From: Clostridia bacterium
Lineage (GTDB): Bacteria > Bacillota > Clostridia > Christensenellales > Aristaeellaceae
Direction of reading: 5' to 3'
Length of the DNA: 8,962 nt
Assembly: GCA_016295665.1 (NCBI GenBank)
Contig: JAEDKS010000099.1
Coordinates: 1-8,962 of the forward strand
Notes under the pieces: generated by a model
What the model was told of the DNA's origin: nothing
What the model saw: only the letters and a program-made list of their open reading frames with translations
Database searches by the model: none
Shown here: positions 7,075-8,962 of the stretch, piece by piece
Position numbering within the stretch: the first letter of the stretch is position 1
Layout of the letters: each line of letters starts with the position of its first letter
Position numbers and translations under genes: made by a program

Positions 7075-8388
7075 ATGGCCGGGAAGCAGTTGTCCAAGGT
7101 GATGAAGTACGAGCTGCGCTATGTGGAAGGCTGTGGCGGCTTCTATGAGATGCAGCATGCTGTCTGGAACGTCATCAGCCAGACGCAGGAGCTGCTGAAC
7201 AAAACCATTCAGGCGTATTTCCAGTGGGACTGCCGGTGCAGGGATCATCTCCGGCTGACAGGGGAGAAGCTGGATGAAAAGAAGGAGCTCGGCTGCACCC
7301 TTGACAACTACATCTATCATCATCTTCGGGACGAGTATGCCGACCTGTCCTCGGCGATGGTGATTGCGGTAGTGCGGAAGGCTGCCAAGCGGTACAAGGC
7401 ATCCCGTTTCAATATCGAAAAAGGAAAGGAATCCGTGCCATCCTATAAACGGGATCAGCCCGTGCTTCTGCATAACAAGGACGGCATCAGGCTAACCGGT
7501 GATGTCCATAACGCGGAGGTACTGCTAACCATGTTTTCGCGGGAATATCAGAAGAGAACGAATCTGGATTCCCGCGTACGCTTCAAGGTGATGGTGTGCG
7601 ACAGGACGCAGGAGAGCATTCTGTCGAAGGTTCTGGATGGTCAGTATAGCCTCGGACAATGTCAGCTGGTGTACGACAAGCGGAAGTGGTTCCTGCTGCT
7701 GACCTATCAGTTTACGCCGGAGGAAAGGAAGCTCGATCCCGAAAAAATCCTCGGCGTAGATCTGGGGGAGGCGTTTGCGATCTATGCCAGCTCCGTGGGC
7801 GAATACGAGCGATTGAGAATCGAGGGCGGCGAGGTGACGGAGTTTGCGCAAAGTTGCGAAGCCCGCAAGAAATCGCTTCAGCATCAGGCTGCATACTGCG
7901 GGGAGGGCCGAATCGGGCACGGCACGAAAACCCGTGTGGATGCGGTCTGCAGCATGCAGGACAGGATTGCAAACTTCCGCAAAACCATCAACCATCGCTA
8001 CAGCAAGGCGCTGGTGGACTTCGCAGTCAAGAACGGCTATGGCACCATCCAGATGGAGGATCTGAGCGGCATCAAAAGCAATCTGGAGTATCCGCGACGG
8101 CTTCAGCACTGGACGTACTACGACCTGCAGAGCAAGATTGAGGCGAAAGCCGCGGAAGCGGGCATTGTGGTCAGAAAGGTGAAACCGCAGTACACCTCCC
8201 AGCGGTGCAGCCGCTGTGGTAACATCGACCCGGAGAACCGTAAGGAACAGGCGACATTCTGTTGCATCCGATGCGGCTATCGAACCAATGCCGACTACAA
8301 CGCCTCCCAGAACCTGTCCATCAAGGGAATTGATGAAATCATCGCAAAAGAGCTGAGTGCGAAGGACAAGCAATCAGAAAAAGAATAG
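7075..8388 (+). CDS. cas12f: Cas12f1-type miniature RNA-guided nuclease (type V-F effector)
   Basis: This 437-residue RuvC nuclease would act with a crRNA and tracrRNA to cut DNA next to a PAM. From memory, blocks align along its whole length with the 422-residue Cas12f1 of Acidibacillus sulfuroxidans: SVPSYKRDQP (120-129), ILGVDLGEAFAIY (225-237), LRIEGGEVTEF, RIANFRKTINHRYSKALVDFA (from 297), GTIQMEDLSGI (323-333), HWTYYDLQSKI, and PQYTSQRCSRCGNID (371-385). The RuvC acids D229, E328 and D407 (in RTNADYNASQNL) are all present, and C378/C381 with C397/C400 form the zinc ribbon. The N-terminal ~215 residues, without motifs I can name, should hold the recognition and wedge parts. Family members work as a dimer on one guide RNA. 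TnpB is the main alternative, but the adjacent CRISPR array and tracr-like region argue for Cas12f. Codon use is visibly less G/C-biased than in the flanking genes, suggesting transfer. Confidence 0.93.
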   Translation: MAGKQLSKVMKYELRYVEGCGGFYEMQHAVWNVISQTQELLNKTIQAYFQWDCRCRDHLRLTGEKLDEKKELGCTLDNYIYHHLRDEYADLSSAMVIAVVRKAAKRYKASRFNIEKGKESVPSYKRDQPVLLHNKDGIRLTGDVHNAEVLLTMFSREYQKRTNLDSRVRFKVMVCDRTQESILSKVLDGQYSLGQCQLVYDKRKWFLLLTYQFTPEERKLDPEKILGVDLGEAFAIYASSVGEYERLRIEGGEVTEFAQSCEARKKSLQHQAAYCGEGRIGHGTKTRVDAVCSMQDRIANFRKTINHRYSKALVDFAVKNGYGTIQMEDLSGIKSNLEYPRRLQHWTYYDLQSKIEAKAAEAGIVVRKVKPQYTSQRCSRCGNIDPENRKEQATFCCIRCGYRTNADYNASQNLSIKGIDEIIAKELSAKDKQSEKE

Positions 8389-8528
8389 CGACTTCGCACC
8401 GGCTTTGGGGGCGACTCTCCGTCCCGAAATCGAGATAGTAGCCATCAGTCATTGGTGAACAATGCCGGCTTTACACTCGAAAAGGTTAAGATGCACATAG
8501 TAATCCGTGCAGAAGCCCAAAAGTAGCC
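8389..8528 (+). ncRNA. Probable Cas12f tracrRNA (boundaries approximate)
   Basis: This 140-base stretch between effector and array has no credible coding frame and is dense in possible pairing. CCGGC (8399-8403) can pair with GCCGG (8464-8468). GGGGC (8408-8412) pairs with GTCCC (8421-8425, one G-U) over an eight-base loop. TCGAG (8430-8434) pairs with CTCGA (8476-8480) and crosses the first stem, giving a pseudoknot. TGCAC (8492-8496) pairs with GTGCA (8507-8511). At its 3' end AGCCCA (8514-8519) complements TGGGTT of the CRISPR repeat (one G-U), and AGCC (8525-8528) complements GGCT just upstream in the repeat: a split anti-repeat with a 2x5 internal loop. As I recall, Cas12f1 tracrRNAs have the same position, a pseudoknot, a TCGAG/CTCGA-like stem and a two-part repeat:anti-repeat helix. 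I see no promoter; the 5' end could lie within the effector gene. Confidence 0.72.
8514..8528 (+). other. Split anti-repeat of the tracrRNA
   Basis: AGCCCA (8514-8519) and AGCC (8525-8528) can pair with TGGGTT and GGCT in the 3' half of each CRISPR repeat, leaving two unpaired bases (TG) on the repeat side and five on this side. Pairing with the spacer-proximal half fits a crRNA whose 3' repeat portion is retained. The helices total only 10 base pairs with one wobble, so chance cannot be excluded by eye, but the location directly before the first repeat is what Cas12f loci show. Confidence 0.6.
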
Positions 8529-8827
8529 GTTGCAACTTGCGCGTGGCTTGTGGGTTAGAGGTTAACGTAAATTGTTATTATGTGGGGTGGTATACGTTGC
8601 AACTTGCGCGTGGCTTGTGGGTTAGAGGTGTGCGTGGAAGTATTCGTCCGCCTCCAGCGCGCGTTGCAACTTGCGCGTGGTTTGTGGGTTAGAGGGTCTT
8701 GAAGTCCTCCATTGTCCACCGCATCAGGTTGCAACTTGCGCGTGGCTTGTGGGTTAGAGGTGCAACGTCAACTGGAATGGCAACGCGAACACGAGTTGCA
8801 ACTTGCGCGTGGTTTGCGGCATCGAGG
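8529..8827 (+). CRISPR. CRISPR array, 5 repeats and 4 spacers
   Basis: Repeats of 33 bases lie at 8529-8561, 8596-8628, 8663-8695, 8728-8760 and 8795-8827. They start GTTGCAACTTGCGCG and end GGGTTAGAGG. Repeats 1, 2 and 4 are identical, repeat 3 has one C-to-T change at base 19, and repeat 5 has five changes, all in its 3' half. The spacers (8562-8595, 8629-8662, 8696-8727, 8761-8794) are 34, 34, 32 and 34 bases and unrelated to each other. The degenerate repeat at the far end puts the leader side next to cas12f, so the crRNA strand is the plus strand, repeat before spacer. The repeat opens with an 8-base palindrome GTTGCAAC, and its GCTTGTGG core recalls the repeat of the A. sulfuroxidans Cas12f1 system as I remember it. 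No acquisition genes are nearby. Confidence 0.96.
8795..8827 (+). repeat. Degenerate terminal CRISPR repeat
   Basis: The first 18 bases match the consensus exactly, then bases 19, 23, 26, 27 and 29 differ. The altered half is the part that would pair with the anti-repeat, and no spacer follows. This is the usual decay of the leader-distal repeat and fixes the array's direction. Confidence 0.9.
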
Positions 8828-8929
8828 GAACGCACTGTATTCCTCTATCCGCCCCTGCAGGAACTGTCAGGTTGGCACCAACGAGGTTTCCATTCATCAG
8901 AGTATCATCTCAGAAAAGGAGGACTTCCC
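8828..8929 (+). other. Region between array and next gene
   Basis: These 102 bases hold no gene. They contain a CCTGCAGG palindrome (8854-8861), a small hairpin GTTG/CAAC with GCAC loop (8871-8882), and AAGGAGG (8916-8922) as ribosome binding site of the next gene. The segment GGTTGGCACCAACG (8870-8883) has slight similarity to the T-box core (UGGNACC), but no specifier stem fits between it and the array. No intrinsic terminator with a U-run is visible for the array transcript. Confidence 0.5.
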
Positions 8930-8962
8930 ATGGAAAAGAAGCTGCTCATCAACGGCATGATG
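8930..8962 (+). CDS. Start of an unidentified gene (3' partial)
   Basis: ATG 8930 follows AAGGAGG (8916-8922) by seven bases, a strong initiation signal, and the frame stays open to the window end. Only 11 residues, MEKKLLINGMM, are visible, too few to identify a family. An alternative frame running through from 8712 covers CRISPR repeats and is not coding. Confidence 0.7.
   Translation, partial: MEKKLLINGMM

Noticed and set aside
7846..7857. GCGCAAAGTTGC inside cas12f, partly complementary to the repeat's 5' half
   Set aside because: It is a short gapped match within conserved coding sequence; the region before the array is a better anti-repeat position. Probably coincidence.
7075..8388. 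Reading the nuclease as a transposon TnpB with an omega RNA
   Set aside because: No tnpA, no transposon ends and no omega-RNA-like overlap at the 3' end are seen, and a true CRISPR array follows; shared sequence blocks are closer to Cas12f1.
8470..8501. TTTACA followed by CATAGT as a promoter for the array
   Set aside because: The spacing is about 20 bases, the -10 is a poor match, and it lies within the proposed tracrRNA stems.
8507..8692. Small plus-strand open frame across the first CRISPR repeats
   Set aside because: It translates the repeats themselves (recurring CNLRVACGLEV), so it is an artefact of the array rather than a gene.
8712..8960. Open frame spanning the last spacers and the region after the array
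   Set aside because: It lacks a ribosome binding site, contains translated repeats and is out of frame with the well-signalled ATG at 8930.

Overview
The window looks like chromosomal DNA of a high-GC, Gram-positive, probably endospore-forming anaerobe of the Clostridia (Bacillota). This is inferred from strong AGGAGG-type ribosome binding sites, scpA-scpB, a GerQ-like coat protein gene and tightly packed co-directional genes with G/C-rich third codon positions. I cannot name a genus from the sequence alone.

Layout. Positions 2-265 hold the 3' end of ligA (BRCT domain of NAD-dependent DNA ligase). A minus-strand gene for a GerQ-like protein (259-759) converges on it with overlapping ends. 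A short divergent intergenic region (760-844) precedes a tight plus-strand gene train: alanine racemase (alr), an M20 amidohydrolase, an M55 D-aminopeptidase (DppA-like), an S66 LD-carboxypeptidase (LdcA-like), an M50 site-2-type membrane protease, scpA and scpB. The first four fit together as handling of D-amino acids and murein peptides. The M50 protease and ScpAB (partners of the SMC condensin) are housekeeping genes that share the transcription unit.

The most interesting part begins 40 bases after scpB. A 437-residue miniature RuvC nuclease (7075-8388) closely resembles the Cas12f1 (Cas14-type, type V-F) effector of Acidibacillus sulfuroxidans. It has the full D229/E328/D407 triad and a CxxC...CxxC zinc ribbon. 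It is followed by a ~140-base non-coding stretch (about 8389-8528) that can fold into hairpins and a pseudoknot and carries a split anti-repeat, so it is very likely the tracrRNA. A CRISPR array follows directly (8529-8827): five 33-base repeats and four 32-34-base spacers, the last repeat degenerate. No cas1, cas2 or cas4 is in view. Effector, guide scaffold and array together fit in under 1.8 kb and look like a complete interference module. The cas12f gene is visibly less G/C-biased than its neighbours, which suggests horizontal acquisition into a housekeeping operon.

After the array, about 100 bases (8828-8929) contain a small GTTG/CAAC hairpin with faint T-box similarity and a strong ribosome binding site for a new gene, of which only 11 codons are visible.
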